Below the pieces are notes generated by a model, which did no database searches, had not been told where the DNA came from, and worked only from the letters and a program-made list of their open reading frames with translations. Both the position numbers and the translations under genes were made by a program. A stretch of DNA of 64,000 bases, taken from NCBI RefSeq assembly GCF_910591885.1, contig NW_025963581.1:434001-498000 (forward strand), given 5' to 3'. The DNA comes from Bombus terrestris (taxonomy: Eukaryota > Arthropoda > Insecta > Hymenoptera > Apidae). Shown one piece after another: positions 12,580-27,088 of this stretch (position 1 is the first letter of the stretch; every line of letters begins with the position of its first letter).

Positions 12580-15500
12580 CAACGTTGGACATCGTTGGAC
12601 ACCGTTGGACACCGTGGGACAACGTGGGACAACGTGGGACACCGTTGGACACCGTGGGACACCGTTGGACACCGTTGGACATCGTTGGACACCGTGGGAC
12701 AACGTGGGACAACGTGGGAAAACATGGAACAACGTGGGACAACGTGGGACAACGTGGGACAACGTGGGACACCGTTGGACAACGTTGGACACCGTGGGAC
12801 AACGTGGGACAACGTGGGACACCGTTGGACACCGTTGGACATCGTTGGACACCGTTGGACACCGTGGGACAACGTGGGACAACGTGGGACAACGTGGGAC
12901 AACGTGGGACAACGTGGGACAACGTGGGACAACGTGGGACACCGTTGGACACCGTGGGACACCGTTGGACACCGTTGGACATCGTTGGACATCGTTGGAC
13001 ATCGTTGGACACCGTTGGACACCGTTGGACACCGTTGGACACCGTTGGACATCGGTGGACATCGTGGGACACCGTTGGACACCGTGGGACAACGTGGGAC
13101 AACGTGGGACAACGTGGGACAACGTGGGACAACGTGGGACAACGTGGGACAACGTGGGACAACGTGGGACAACGTGGGACAACGTGGGACAACGTGGGAC
13201 AACGTGGGACAACGTGGGACAACGTGGGACACCGTTGGACATCGTTGGACACCGTGGGACAACGTGGGACAACGTGGGACAACGTGGGACACCGTTGGAC
13301 ACCGTTGGACATCGTTGGACATCGTTGGACATCGTGGGACACCGTTGGACATCGTTGGACATCGTTGGACACCGTTGGACATCGTTGGACATCGTTGGAC
13401 ATCGTTGGACACCGTTGGACACCGTTGGACACCGTTGGACAACGTGGGACAACGTGGGACAACGTGGGACAACGTGGGACACCGTTGGACACCGTGGGAC
13501 ACCGTTGGACACCGTTGGACATCGTTGGACACCGTGGGACAACGTGGGACAACGTGGGAAAACATGGAACAACGTGGGACAACGTGGGACAACGTGGGAC
13601 AACGTGGGACACCGTTGGACATCGTTGGACACCGTGGGACAACGTGGGACAACGTGGGACACCGTTGGACACCGTTGGACATCGTTGGACACCGTTGGAC
13701 ACCGTGGGACAACGTGGGACAGCGTGGGACAACGTGGGACAACGTGGGACAACGTGGGACAACGTGGGACAACGTGGGACAACGTGGGACAACGTGGGAC
13801 AACGTGGGACAACGTGGGACAACGTGGGACAACGTGGGACACCGTTGGACATCGTTGGACACCGTGGGACAACGTGGGACAACGTGGGACACCGTGGGAC
13901 ACCGTTGGACACCGTTGGACATCGTTGGACACCGTGGGACAACGTGAGACAACGTGGGACACCTTTGGACACCGTGGGACAACGTGGGACAACGTGGGAC
14001 AACGTGGGACAACGTGGGACAACGTGGGACAACGTAGGACAACGTGGGACAACGTGGGACACCGTTGGACATCGTTGGACAACGTGGGACATCGTGGGAC
14101 AACGTGGGACAACGTGGGACAACGTGGGACAACGTGGGACACCGTTGGACATCGTTGGACACCGTGGGACAACGTGGGACAACGTGGGACACCGTTGGAC
14201 ACCGTTGGACATCGTTGGACACCGTTGGACACCGTGGGACAACGTGGGACAACGTGGGACAACGTGGGACAACGTGGGACAACGTGGGACAACGTGGGAC
14301 AACGTGGGACACCGTTGCACACCGTGGGACACCGTTGGACACCGTTGGACATCGTTGGACATCGTTGGACATCGTGGGACACCGTTGGACACCGTTGGAC
14401 ATCGTTGGACACCGTTGGACACCGTGGGACAACGTGGGACAACGTGGGACAACGTGGGACACCGTTGGACATCGTTGGACACCTTTGGACACCGTGGGAC
14501 AACGTGGGACAACGTGGGACAACGTGGGACAACGTGGGACAACGTGGGACAACGTGGGACAACGTGGGACAACGTGGGACAACGTGGGACATCGTTGGAC
14601 ACCGTTGGACATCGTTGGACAACGTGGGACATCGTGGGACAACGTGGGACAACGTGGGACAACGTGGGACAACGTGGGACACCGTTGGACATCGTTGGAC
14701 ACCGTGGGACAACGTGGGACAACGTGGGACACCGTTGGACACCGTTGGACATCGTTGGACACCGTTGGACACCGTGGGACAACGTGGGACAACGTGGGAC
14801 AACGTGGGACAACGTGGGACAACGTGGGACAACGTGGGACAACGTGGGACAACGTGGGACAACGTGGGACAACGTGGGACAACGTGGGACAACGTGGGAC
14901 AACGTGGGAAACCATGGAACAACGTGGGACAACGTGGGACACCGTTGGACATCGTTGGACACCGTGGGACATCGGTGGACATCGTGGGACACCGTTGGAC
15001 ACCGTTGGACATCGTTGGACACCGTTGGACACCGTGGGACAACGTGGGACAACGTGGGACAACGTGGGACAACGTGGGACAACGTGGGACAACGTGGGAC
15101 AACGTGGGACAACGTGGGACAACGTAGGACAACGTGGGACAACGTGGGACAACGTGGGACAACGTGGGACAACGTGGGACAAGGTGGGACAAGGTGGGAC
15201 AACGTGGGACAACGTGGGACAACGTGGGACAACGTGGGACAACGTGGGACAACGTGGGACACCGTTGGACATCGTTGGACACCGTGGGACAACGTGGGAC
15301 AACGTGGGACACCGTGGGACACCGTTGGACACCGTTGGACATCGTTGGACACCGTTGGACACCGTGGGACAACGTGGGAAAACGTGGGACAACGTGGGAC
15401 ACCGTTGGACATCGTTGGACACCTTTGGACACCGTGGGACAACGTGGGACAACGTGGGACATCGTTGGACACCGTTGGACACCGTGGGACAACGTGGGAC

Positions 15501-15679
15501 AACGTGGGACAACGTGGGACAACGTGGGACAACGTGGGACAACGTTGGACACCGTGGGACAACGTGGGACAACGTGGGACATCGTGGGACAACGTGGGAC
15601 AACGTGGGACAACGTGGGACAACGTGGGACAACGTGGGACAACGTGGGACAACGTGGGACAACGTGGGACAACGTGGGA
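12580..15679 (+). repeat. 3,100-bp tandem duplication, copy 2
   Basis: Direct tandem partner of 9480-12579 with the same unit order. A private difference is CAACGTAGGA at 15120, where copy 1 has CAACGTGGGA (12020). Homology ends at about 15680, where copy 1 has CAACGTTGGA and copy 2 continues in consensus. The block also begins the large superblock repeated at 22.2-30 kb. Confidence 0.92.
12720..13947 (+). repeat. 1,228-bp module with paired AAACATGGAA markers
   Basis: Markers at 12720 and 13560, terminal CAACGTGAGA at 13940. Same internal spacing as the module at 9620. Confidence 0.88.
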
Positions 15680-18359
15680 CAACGTGGGACAACGTGGGAC
15701 AACGTGGGACAACGTGGGACAACGTGGGACAACGTGGGACAACGTGGGACAACGTGGGACAACGTGGGACAACGTGGGACAACGTGGGACAACGTGGGAC
15801 AACGTGGGACAACGTGGGACAACGTTGGACACCGTTGGACACCGTTGGACACCGTTGGACATCGGTGGACATCGTGGGACACCGTTGGACACCGTTGGAC
15901 ATCGTTGGACACCGTTGGACACCGTGGGACAACGTGGGACAACGTGGGACAACGTGGGACAACGTGGGACAACGTGGGACAACGTGGGACAACGTGGGAC
16001 AACGTGGGACAACGTGGGACAACGTGGGACAACGTGGGACAACGTGGGACAACGTGGGACAACGTGGGACAACGTGGGACAACGTGGGACAACGTGGGAC
16101 AACGTGGGACAACGTGGGACACCGTTGGACACCGTTGGACACCGTTGGACATCGGTGGACATCGTGGGACACCGTTGGACACCGTTGGACATCGTTGGAC
16201 ACCGTTGGACACCGTGGGACAACGTGGGACAACGTGGGACAACGTGGGACAACGTGGGACAACGTGGGACAACGTGGGACAACGTGGGACACCGTTGGAC
16301 ACCGTGGGACACCGTTGGACAACGTGGGACAACGTGGGACAACGTGGGACAACGTGGGACAACGTGGGAAACCATGGAACAACGTGGGACAACGTGGGAC
16401 ACCGTTGGACATCGTTGGACACCGTGGGACAACGTGGGACAACGTGGGACACCGTTGGACACCGTTGGACATCGTTGGACACCGTTGGACACCGTGGGAC
16501 AACGTGGGACAACGTGGGACAACGTGGGACAACGTGGGACAACGTGGGACAACGTGGGACAACGTGGGACACCGTTGGACACCGTGGGACACCGTTGGAC
16601 ACCGTTGGACATCGTTGGACATCGTTGGACATCGTTGGACACCGTTGGACACCGTTGGACACCGTTGGACACCGTTGGACATCGGTGGACATCGTGGGAC
16701 ACCGTTGGACACCGTTGGACATCGTTGGACACCGTTGGACACCGTGGGACAACGTGGGACAACGTGGGACAACGTGGGACAACGTGGGACAACGTGGGAC
16801 ACCGTTGAACACCGTGGGACACCGTTGGACAACGTGGGACAACGTGGGACAACGTGGGACAACGTGGGACACCGTTGGACACCGTGGGACACCGTTGGAC
16901 ACCGTTGGACATCGTTGGACACCGTGGGACAACGTGGGACAACCTGGGACAACGTGGGAAAACATGGAACAACGTGGGACAACGTGGGACAACGTGGGAC
17001 AACGTGGGACACCGTTGGACATCGTTGGACACCGTGGGACAACGTGGGACACCGTTGGACACCGTTGGACATCGTTGGACACCGTTGGACACCGTTGGAC
17101 ACCGTTGGACATCGGTGGACATCGTGGGACACCGTTGGACACCGTTGGACATCGTTGGACACCGTTGGACACCGTGGGACAACGTGGGACAACGTGGGAC
17201 AACGTGGGACAACGTGGGACACCGTTGGACATCGTTGGACATCGTTGGACACCGTTGGACATCGTTGGACATCGTTGGACATCGTTGGACACCGTGGGAC
17301 AACGTGGGACAACGTGGGACAACGTGGGACAACGTGGGACAACGTGGGACACCGTTGGACATCGTTGGACACCGTGGGACAACGTGGGACAACGTGGGAC
17401 ACCGTGGGACACCGTTGGACAACGTGGGACACCGTGGGACAACGTGGGACATCGTTGGACATCGTTGGACATCGTGGGACACCGTTGGACATCGTTGGAC
17501 ATCGTTGGACACCGTTGGACATCGTTGGACATCGTTGGACATCGTTGGACACCGTTGGACACCGTTGGACACCGTTGGACACCGTTGGACATCGGTGGAC
17601 ATCGTGGGACACCGTTGGACACCGTTGGACATCGTTGGACACCGTTGGACACCGTGGGACAACGTGGGACAACGTGGGACAACGTGGGACAACGTGGGAC
17701 AACGTGGGACAACGTGGGACACCGTTGAACACCGTGGGACACCGTTGGACAACGTGGGACAACGTGGGACAACGTGGGACAACGTGGGACACCGTTGGAC
17801 ACCGTGGGACACCGTTGGACACCGTTGGACATCGTTGGACACCGTGGGACAACGTGGGACAACGTGGGACAACGTGGGACAACGTGGGACAACGTGGGAC
17901 AACGTGGGACACCGTTGGACATCGTTGGACACCGTGGGACAACGTGGGACAACGTGGGACACCGTGGGACACCGTTGGACAACGTGGGACAACGTGGGAC
18001 AACGTGGGACAACGTGGGACAACGTGGGACACCGTTGGATATCGTTGGACACCGTGGGACAACGTGGGACAACGTGGGACAACGTGGGACACCGTTGGAC
18101 ACCGTTGGACACCGTTGGACATCGTTGGACACCGTGGGACAACGTGGGACAACGTGGGACAACGTGGGAAACCATGGAACAACGTGGGACAACGTGGGAC
18201 ACCGTTGGACATCGTTGGACAACGTGGGACAACGTGGGACAACGTGGGACAACGTGGGACAACGTGGGACAACGTGGGACACCGTTGGACACCGTGGGAC
18301 ACCGTTGGACACCGTGGGACACCGTTGGACACCGTTGGACATCGTTGGACACCGTGGGA

Positions 18360-18378
18360 CAACGTGGAAAACGTGGGA
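18360..18378 (+). repeat. 9-bp slipped unit (phase change 2)
   Basis: The same CAACGTGGA then AAACGTGGGA junction as at 1351, followed by CAACCTGGGA at 18449 and AAACATGGGA. The register moves a second base. Confidence 0.95.
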
Positions 18379-20870
18379 CACCGTTGGACACCGTGGGACA
18401 CCGTTGGACACCGTTGGACATCGTTGGACACCGTGGGACAACGTGGGACAACCTGGGACAACGTGGGAAAACATGGGACACCGTTGGACATCGTTGGACA
18501 CCTTTGGACACCGTGGGACAACGTGGGACAACGTGGGACAACGTGGGACAACGTGGGACAACGTGGGACATCGTGGGACAACGTGGGACAACGTGGGACA
18601 ACGTGGGACAACGTGGGACACCGTTGGACATCGTTGGACACCGTGGGACAACGTGGGACAACGTGGGACAACGTGGGACACCGTTGGACACCGTTGGACA
18701 CCGTTGGACACCGTTGGACCCCGTGGGACAACGTGGGACAACGTGGGACAACGTGGGACAACGTGGGACAACGTGGGACAACGTGGGACAACGTGGGACA
18801 ACGTGGGACAACGTGGGACATCGTGGGACAACGTGGGACAACGTGGGACAACGTGGGACAACGTGGGACACCGTTGGACAACGTGGGACACCGTTGGACA
18901 TCGTTGGACACCGTGGGACAACGTGGGACATCGTGGGACAACGTGGGACACCGTTGGACACCGTTGGACATCGTTGGACATCGTTGGACATCGTGGGACA
19001 CCGTTGGACATCGTTGGACATCGTTGGACACCTTTGGACATCGTTGGACATCGTTGGACATCGTTGGACACCGTTGGACACCGTTGGACACCGTTGGACA
19101 CCGTTGGACATCGGTGGACATCGTGGGACACCGTTGGACACCGTTGGACATCGTTGGACACCGTTGGACACCGTGGGACAACGTGGGACAACGTGGGACA
19201 ACGTGGGACAACGTGGGACAACGTGGGACAACGTGGGACAACGTGGGAAAACATGGAACAACGTGGGACAACGTGGGACAACGTGGGACAACGTGGGACA
19301 ACGTGGGACACCGTTGGACACCGTTGGACATCGTTGGACACCGTTGGACACCGTGGGACAACGTGGGACAACGTGGGACAACGTGGGACAACGTGGGACA
19401 ACGTGGGACAACGTGGGACAACGTGGGACAACGTGGGACAACGTGGGACAACGTGGGACAACGTGGGACAACGTGGGACAACGTGGGACAACGTGGGACA
19501 ACGTGGGACACCGTTGGACATCGTTGGACACCGTGGGACAACGTGGGACAACGTGGGACACCGTTGGACACCGTTGGACATCGTTGGACACCGTTGGACA
19601 CCGTGGGACATCGTGGGACAACGTGGGACAACGTGGGACAACGTGGGACAACGTGGGACAACGTGGGACAACGTGGGACAACGTGGGACAACGTGGGACA
19701 ACGTGGGACACCGTTGGACACCGTTGGACACCGTTGGACATCGGTGGACATCGTGGGACACCGTTGGACACCGTTGGACATCGTTGGACACCGTTGGACA
19801 CCGTGGGACAACGTGGGACAACGTGGGACAACGTGGGACAACGTGGGACAACGTGGGACAACGTGGGACAACGTGGGACACCGTTGAACACCGTGGGACA
19901 CCGTTGGACAACGTGGGACAACGTGGGACAACGTGGGACAACGTGGGACACCGTTGGACACCGTGGGACACCGTTGGACACCGTTGGACATCGTTGGACA
20001 CCGTTGGACACCGTGGGACAACGTGGGACAACGTGGGACAACGTGGGACAACGTGGGACAACGTGGGACAACGTGGGACAACGTGGGACAACGTGGGACA
20101 ACGTGGGACAACGTGGGACAACGTGGGACAACGTGGGACAACGTGGGACACCGTTGGACATCGTTGGACACCGTGGGACAACGTGGGACAACGTGGGACA
20201 CCGTGGGACACCGTTGGACACCGTTGGACATCGTTGGACACCGTGGGACAACGTGAGACAACGTGGGACACCGTTGGACACCGTGGGACAACGTGGGACA
20301 ACGTGGGACAACGTGGGACAACGTGGGACAACGTGGGACAACGTAGGACAACGTGGGACAACGTGGGACACCGTTGGACATCGTTGGACAACGTGGGACA
20401 TCGTGGGACAACGTGGGACAACGTGGGACAACGTGGGACAACGTGGGACACCGTTGGACATCGTTGGACACCGTGGGACAACGTGGGACAACGTGGGACA
20501 CCGTTGGACACCGTTGGACATCGTTGGACACCGTTGGACACCGTGGGACAACGTGGGACAACGTGGGACAACGTGGGACAACGTGGGACAACGTGGGACA
20601 ACGTGGGACACCGTTGCACACCGTGGGACACCGTTGGACACCGTTGGACATCGTTGGACATCGTTGGACATCGTGGGACACCGTTGGACACCGTTGGACA
20701 TCGTTGGACACCGTTGGACACCGTGGGACAACGTGGGACAACGTGGGACAACGTGGGACACCGTTGGACATCGTTGGACACCTTTGGACACCGTGGGACA
20801 ACGTGGGACAACGTGGGACAACGTGGGACAACGTGGGACAACGTGGGACAACGTGGGACAACGTGGGACA
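18360..20870 (+). repeat. Partial third copy of the block at 1351-6460
   Basis: Shares with 1351 and 27089 the 9-bp unit, CAACCTGGGA (18449), CACCGTTGAA (19879) and CAACGTAGGA (20339). From 2900 to 19879 and from 3360 to 20339 the offset is 16,979 bp. A region matching the CATCGTAGGA and CAATGTGGGA markers of the other two copies is missing, so the block is truncated or was replaced by the 690-bp pair downstream. Confidence 0.75.
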
Positions 20871-21448
20871 GCGTGGGACAACGTGGGACATCGTTGGACA
20901 CCGTTGGACACCGTGGGACAACGTGGGACAACGTGGGACAACGTGGGACAACGTGGGACAACGTGGGACAACGTGGGACAACGTGGGACAACGTGGGACA
21001 ACGTGGGACATCGTGGGACAACGTGGGACAACGTGGGACAACGTGGGACAACGTGGGACAACGTGGGACAACGTGGGACAACGTGGGACAACGTGGGACA
21101 ACGTGGGACAACGTGGGACAACGTGGGACAACGTGGGACAACGTGGGACAACGTGGGACAACGTGGGACAACGTGGGACAACGTGGGACAACGTGGGACA
21201 ACGTGGGACAACGTGGGACAACGTGGGACAACGTGGGACAACGTGGGACAACGTGGGACACCGTTGGACACCGTTGGACACCGTTGGACATCGGTGGACA
21301 ACGTGGGACACCGTTGGACACCGTTGGACACCGTGGGACATCGTTGGACACCGTTGGACACCGTGGGACAACGTGGGACAACGTGGGACAACGTGGGACA
21401 ACGTGGGACAACGTGGGACAACGTGGGACAACGTGGGACACCGTTGGA
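20759..21448 (+). repeat. 690-bp tandem duplication, copy 1
   Basis: 69 units that recur next door. CACCTTTGGA (20779 and 21469), CAGCGTGGGA (20869 and 21559) and CATCGTGGGA (21009 and 21699) are all 690 bp apart. The copy ends with a 24-unit consensus run and then a cluster around CATCGGTGGA (21289) whose next unit is consensus instead of the usual CATCGTGGGA. Confidence 0.88.
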
Positions 21449-22078
21449 CACCGTTGGACATCGTTGGACACCTTTGGACACCGTGGGACAACGTGGGACA
21501 ACGTGGGACAACGTGGGACAACGTGGGACAACGTGGGACAACGTGGGACAACGTGGGACAGCGTGGGACAACGTGGGACATCGTTGGACACCGTTGGACA
21601 CCGTGGGACAACGTGGGACAACGTGGGACAACGTGGGACAACGTGGGACAACGTGGGACAACGTGGGACAACGTGGGACAACGTGGGACAACGTGGGACA
21701 TCGTGGGACAACGTGGGACAACGTGGGACAACGTGGGACAACGTGGGACAACGTGGGACAACGTGGGACAACGTGGGACAACGTGGGACAACGTGGGACA
21801 ACGTGGGACAACGTGGGACAACGTGGGACAACGTGGGACAACGTGGGACAACGTGGGACAACGTGGGACAACGTGGGACAACGTGGGACAACGTGGGACA
21901 ACGTGGGACAACGTGGGACAACGTGGGACAACGTGGGACAACGTGGGACAACGTGGGACAACGTGGGACAACGTGGGACAACGTGGGACAACGTGGGACA
22001 ACGTGGGACAACGTGGGACAACGTGGGACAACGTGGGACAACGTGGGACAACGTGGGACAACGTGGGACAACGTGGGA
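21449..22078 (+). repeat. 690-bp tandem duplication, copy 2, ending in an expanded consensus run
   Basis: Same opening order as copy 1. The terminal pure run here is longer by 13 units (37 versus 24), so the duplicated segment also underwent local expansion. Confidence 0.85.
21709..22078 (+). repeat. 37-unit uninterrupted CAACGTGGGA run
   Basis: From the unit after CATCGTGGGA to the next CACCGTTGGA every unit is exact consensus, 370 bp in all. It is the longest pure run I found; comparable runs elsewhere are about 23-24 units (near 4040, 7290, 21019 and 32888). It carries 37 consecutive GGG tracts spaced 10 bp apart. Confidence 0.9.
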
Positions 22079-22358
22079 CACCGTTGGACACCGTTGGACA
22101 CCGTTGGACATCGGTGGACATCGTGGGACACCGTTGGACACCGTTGGACACCGTTGGACATCGTTGGACACCGTTGGACACCGTGGGACAACGTGGGACA
22201 ACGTGGGACAACGTGGGACAACGTTGGACATCGTTGGACACCGTTGGACACCGTGGGACAACGTGGGACAACGTGGGACACCGTTGGACACCGTGGGACA
22301 CCGTTGGACACCGTTGGACATCGTTGGACACCGTGGGACAACGTGGGACAACGTGGGA

Positions 22359-23586
22359 AAACATGGAACAACGTGGGACAACGTGGGACAACGTGGGACA
22401 ACGTGGGACACCGTTGGACAACGTTGGACACCGTGGGACAACGTGGGACAACGTGGGACACCGTTGGACACCGTTGGACATCGTTGGACACCGTTGGACA
22501 CCGTTGGACACCGTGGGACAACGTGGGACAACGTGGGACAACGTGGGACAACGTGGGACAACGTGGGACAACGTGGGACACCGTTGGACACCGTGGGACA
22601 CCGTTGGACACCGTTGGACATCGTTGGACATCGTTGGACATCGTTGGACACCGTTGGACACCGTTGGACACCGTTGGACACCGTTGGACATCGGGGGACA
22701 TCGTGGGACACCGTTGGACACCGTGGGACAACGTGGGACAACGTGGGACAACGTGGGACAACGTGGGACAACGTGGGACAACGTGGGACAACGTGGGACA
22801 ACGTGGGACAACGTGGGACAACGTGGGACAACGTGGGACAACGTGGGACAACGTGGGACAACGTGGGACACCGTTGGACATCGTTGGACACCGTGGGACA
22901 ACGTGGGACAACGTGGGACAACGTGGGACACCGTTGGACACCGTTGGACATCGTTGGACATCGTTGGACATCGTGGGACACCGTTGGACATCGTTGGACA
23001 TCGTTGGACACCGTTGGACATCGTTGGACATCGTTGGACATCGTTGGACACCGTTGGACACCGTTGGACACCGTTGGACAACGTGGGACAACGTGGGACA
23101 ACGTGGGACAACGTGGGACACCGTTGGACACCGTGGGACACCGTTGGACACCGTTGGACATCGTTGGACACCGTGGGACAACGTGGGACAACGTGGGAAA
23201 ACATGGAACAACGTGGGACAACGTGGGACAACGTGGGACAACGTGGGACACCGTTGGACATCGTTGGACACCGTGGGACAACGTGGGACAACGTGGGACA
23301 CCGTTGGACACCGTTGGACATCGTTGGACACCGTTGGACACCGTGGGACAACGTGGGACAGCGTGGGACAACGTGGGACAACGTGGGACAACGTGGGACA
23401 ACGTGGGACAACGTGGGACAACGTGGGACAACGTGGGACAACGTGGGACAACGTGGGACAACGTGGGACAACGTGGGACACCGTTGGACATCGTTGGACA
23501 CCGTGGGACAACGTGGGACAACGTGGGACACCGTGGGACACCGTTGGACACCGTTGGACATCGTTGGACACCGTGGGACAACGTGA
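22359..23586 (+). repeat. 1,228-bp module with paired AAACATGGAA markers
   Basis: Markers at 22359 and 23199, terminal CAACGTGAGA at 23579. It is exactly 9,639 bp from the module at 12720. Confidence 0.88.
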
Positions 23587-26500
23587 GACAACGTGGGACA
23601 CCTTTGGACACCGTGGGACAACGTGGGACAACGTGGGACAACGTGGGACAACGTGGGACAACGTGGGACAACGTAGGACAACGTGGGACAACGTGGGACA
23701 CCGTTGGACATCGTTGGACAACGTGGGACATCGTGGGACAACGTGGGACAACGTGGGACAACGTGGGACAACGTGGGACACCGTTGGACATCGTTGGACA
23801 CCGTGGGACAACGTGGGACAACGTGGGACACCGTTGGACACCGTTGGACATCGTTGGACACCGTTGGACACCGTTGGACATCGTTGGACATCGTGGGACA
23901 CCGTTGGACACCGTTGGACATCGTTGGACACCGTTGGACACCGTGGGACAACGTGGGACAACGTGGGACAACGTGGGACACCGTTGGACATCGTTGGACA
24001 CCTTTGGACACCGTGGGACAACGTGGGACAACGTGGGACAACGTGGGACAACGTGGGACAACGTGGGACAACGTGGGACAACGTGGGACAACGTGGGACA
24101 ACGTGGGACATCGTTGGACACCGTTGGACATCGTTGGACAACGTGGGACATCGTGGGACAACGTGGGACAACGTGGGACAACGTGGGACAACGTGGGACA
24201 CCGTTGGACATCGTTGGACACCGTGGGACAACGTGGGACAACGTGGGACACCGTTGGACACCGTTGGACATCGTTGGACACCGTTGGACACCGTGGGACA
24301 ACGTGGGACAACGTGGGACAACGTGGGACAACGTGGGACAACGTGGGACAACGTGGGACAACGTGGGACAACGTGGGACAACGTGGGACAACGTGGGACA
24401 ACGTGGGACAACGTGGGACAACGTGGGAAACCATGGAACAACGTGGGACAACGTGGGACACCGTTGGACATCGTTGGACACCGTGGGACATCGGTGGACA
24501 TCGTGGGACACCGTTGGACACCGTTGGACATCGTTGGACACCGTTGGACACCGTGGGACAACGTGGGACAACGTGGGACAACGTGGGACAACGTGGGACA
24601 ACGTGGGACAACGTGGGACAACGTGGGACAACGTGGGACAACGTAGGACAACGTGGGACAACGTGGGACAACGTGGGACAACGTGGGACAAGGTGGGACA
24701 AGGTGGGACAACGTGGGACAACGTGGGACAACGTGGGACAACGTGGGACAACGTGGGACAACGTGGGACACCGTTGGACATCGTTGGACACCGTGGGACA
24801 ACGTGGGACAACGTGGGACACCGTGGGACACCGTTGGACACCGTTGGACATCGTTGGACACCGTTGGACACCGTGGGACAACGTGGGAAAACGTGGGACA
24901 ACGTGGGACAACGTGGGACAACGTGGGACAACGTTGGACACCGTTGGACACCGTTGGACACCGTTGGACATCGGTGGACATCGTGGGACACCGTTGGACA
25001 CCGTTGGACATTGTTGGACACCGTTGGACACCGTGGGACAACGTGGGACAACGTGGGACAACGTGGGACAACGTGGGACAACGTGGGACAACGTGGGACA
25101 ACGTGGGACAACGTGGGACAACGTGGGACAACGTGGGACAACGTGGGACAACGTGGGACAACTTGGGACAACGTGGGACAACGTGGGACAACGTGGGACA
25201 ACGTGGGACAACGTGGGACAACGTGGGACACCGTTGGACACCGTTGGACACCGTTGGACACCGGTGGACATCGTGGGACACCGTTGGACACCGTTGGACA
25301 TCGTTGGACACCGTTGGACACCGTGGGACAACGTGGGACAACGTGGGACAACGTGGGACAACGTGGGACAACGTGGGACAACGTGGGACAACGTGGGACA
25401 CCGTTGGACACCGTGGGACATCGTTGGACAACGTGGGACAACGTGGGACAACGTGGGACAACGTGGGACAACGTGGGAAACCATGGAACAACGTGGGACA
25501 ACGTGGGACACCGTTGGACATCGTTGGACACCGTGGGACAACGTGGGACAACGTGGGACACCGTTGGACACCGTTGGACATCGTTGGACACCGTTGGACA
25601 CCGTGGGACAACGTGGGACAACGTGGGACAACGTGGGACAACGTGGGACAACGTGGGACAACGTGGGACACCGTTGGACACCGTGGGACACCGTTGGACA
25701 CCGTTGGACATCGTTGGACATCGTTGGACATCGTTGGACACCGTTGGACACCGTTGGACACCGTTGGACACCGTTGGACATCGGTGGACATCGTGGGACA
25801 CCGTTGGACACCGTTGGACATCGTTGGACACCGTTGGACACCGTGGGACAACGTGGGACAACGTGGGACAACGTGGGACAACGTGGGACAACGTGGGACA
25901 CCGTTGAACACCGTGGGACACCGTTGGACAACGTGGGACAACGTGGGACAACGTGGGACAACGTGGGACACCGTTGGACACAGTGGGACACCGTTGGACA
26001 CCGTTGGACATCGTTGGACACCGTGGGACAACGTGGGACAACCTGGGACAACGTGGGAAAACATGGAACAACGTGGGACAACGTGGGACAACGTGGGACA
26101 ACGTGGGACACCGTTGGACATCGTTGGACACCGTGGGACAACGTGGGACACCGTTGGACACCGTTGGACATCGTTGGACACCGTTGGACACCGTTGGACA
26201 CCGTTGGACATCGGTGGACATCGTGGGACACCGTTGGACACCGTTGGACATCGTTGGACACCGTTGGACACCGTGGGACAACGTGGGACAACGTGGGACA
26301 ACGTGGGACAACGTGGGACACCGTTGGACATCGTTGGACATCGTTGGACACCGTTGGACATCGTTGGACATCGTTGGACATCGTTGGACACCGTGGGACA
26401 ACGTGGGACAACGTGGGACAACGTGGGACAACGTGGGACAACGTGGGACACCGTTGGACATCGTTGGACACCGTGGGACAACGTGGGACAACGTGGGACA

Positions 26501-27088
26501 CCGTGGGACACCGTTGGACAACGTGGGACAACGTGGGACAACGTGGGACATCGTTGGACATCGTTGGACATCGTGGGACACCGTTGGACATCGTTGGACA
26601 TCGTTGGACACCGTTGGACATCGTTGGACATCGTTGGACATCGTTGGACACCGTTGGACACCGTTGGACACCGTTGGACACCGTTGGACATCGGTGGACA
26701 TCGTGGGACACCGTTGGACACCGTTGGACATCGTTGGACACCGTTGGACACCGTGGGACAACGTGGGACAACGTGGGACAACGTGGGACAACGTGGGACA
26801 ACGTGGGACAACGTGGGACACCGTTGAACACCGTGGGACACCGTTGGACAACGTGGGACAACGTGGGACAACGTGGGACAACGTGGGACACCGTTGGACA
26901 CCGTGGGACACCGTTGGACACCGTTGGACATCGTTGGACACCGTGGGACAACGTGGGACAACGTGGGACAACGTGGGACAACGTGGGACAACGTGGGACA
27001 ACGTGGGACACCGTTGGACACCGTGGGACACCGTTGGACACCGTGGGACACCGTTGGACACCGTTGGACATCGTTGGACACCGTGGGA

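Larger units (their letters stand above)
12580..21300 (+). repeat. ~8.7 kb superblock, copy 1 (partner 22219-30000)
   Basis: Marker order is conserved with 22219-30000, while the distance between partners shrinks stepwise: 9,639 bp (12720 to 22359; 14030 to 23669), 9,519 (15120 to 24639), 9,099 (16800 to 25899; 17720 to 26819), 8,729 (18360 to 27089; 20339 to 29068) and 8,709 near the end. Every step is a multiple of 10 bp, so copies differ by gain or loss of whole units, including one step of 37 units between 17.7 and 18.4 kb. It includes the 9-bp unit at 18360. Confidence 0.85.

Noticed and set aside
25..13947. Open frame of about 4,640 codons on the plus strand, and many others of hundreds to thousands of codons
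   Set aside because: The frame is a by-product of a stop-free 10-bp unit. All three frames give the same low-complexity decapeptide cycle, true ATG codons are nearly absent on this strand (mainly in AAACATGGAA or AACCATGGAA units), most frames begin at GTG, and ends fall wherever CAACGTGAGA, CAACGTAGGA or CACCGTTGAA happens to be in frame.
16361..16379. CCATGG in AACCATGGAA units as a translation start context
   Set aside because: The unit is a minor repeat variant found at about 15 places in copies of the same block, with nothing gene-like on either side.
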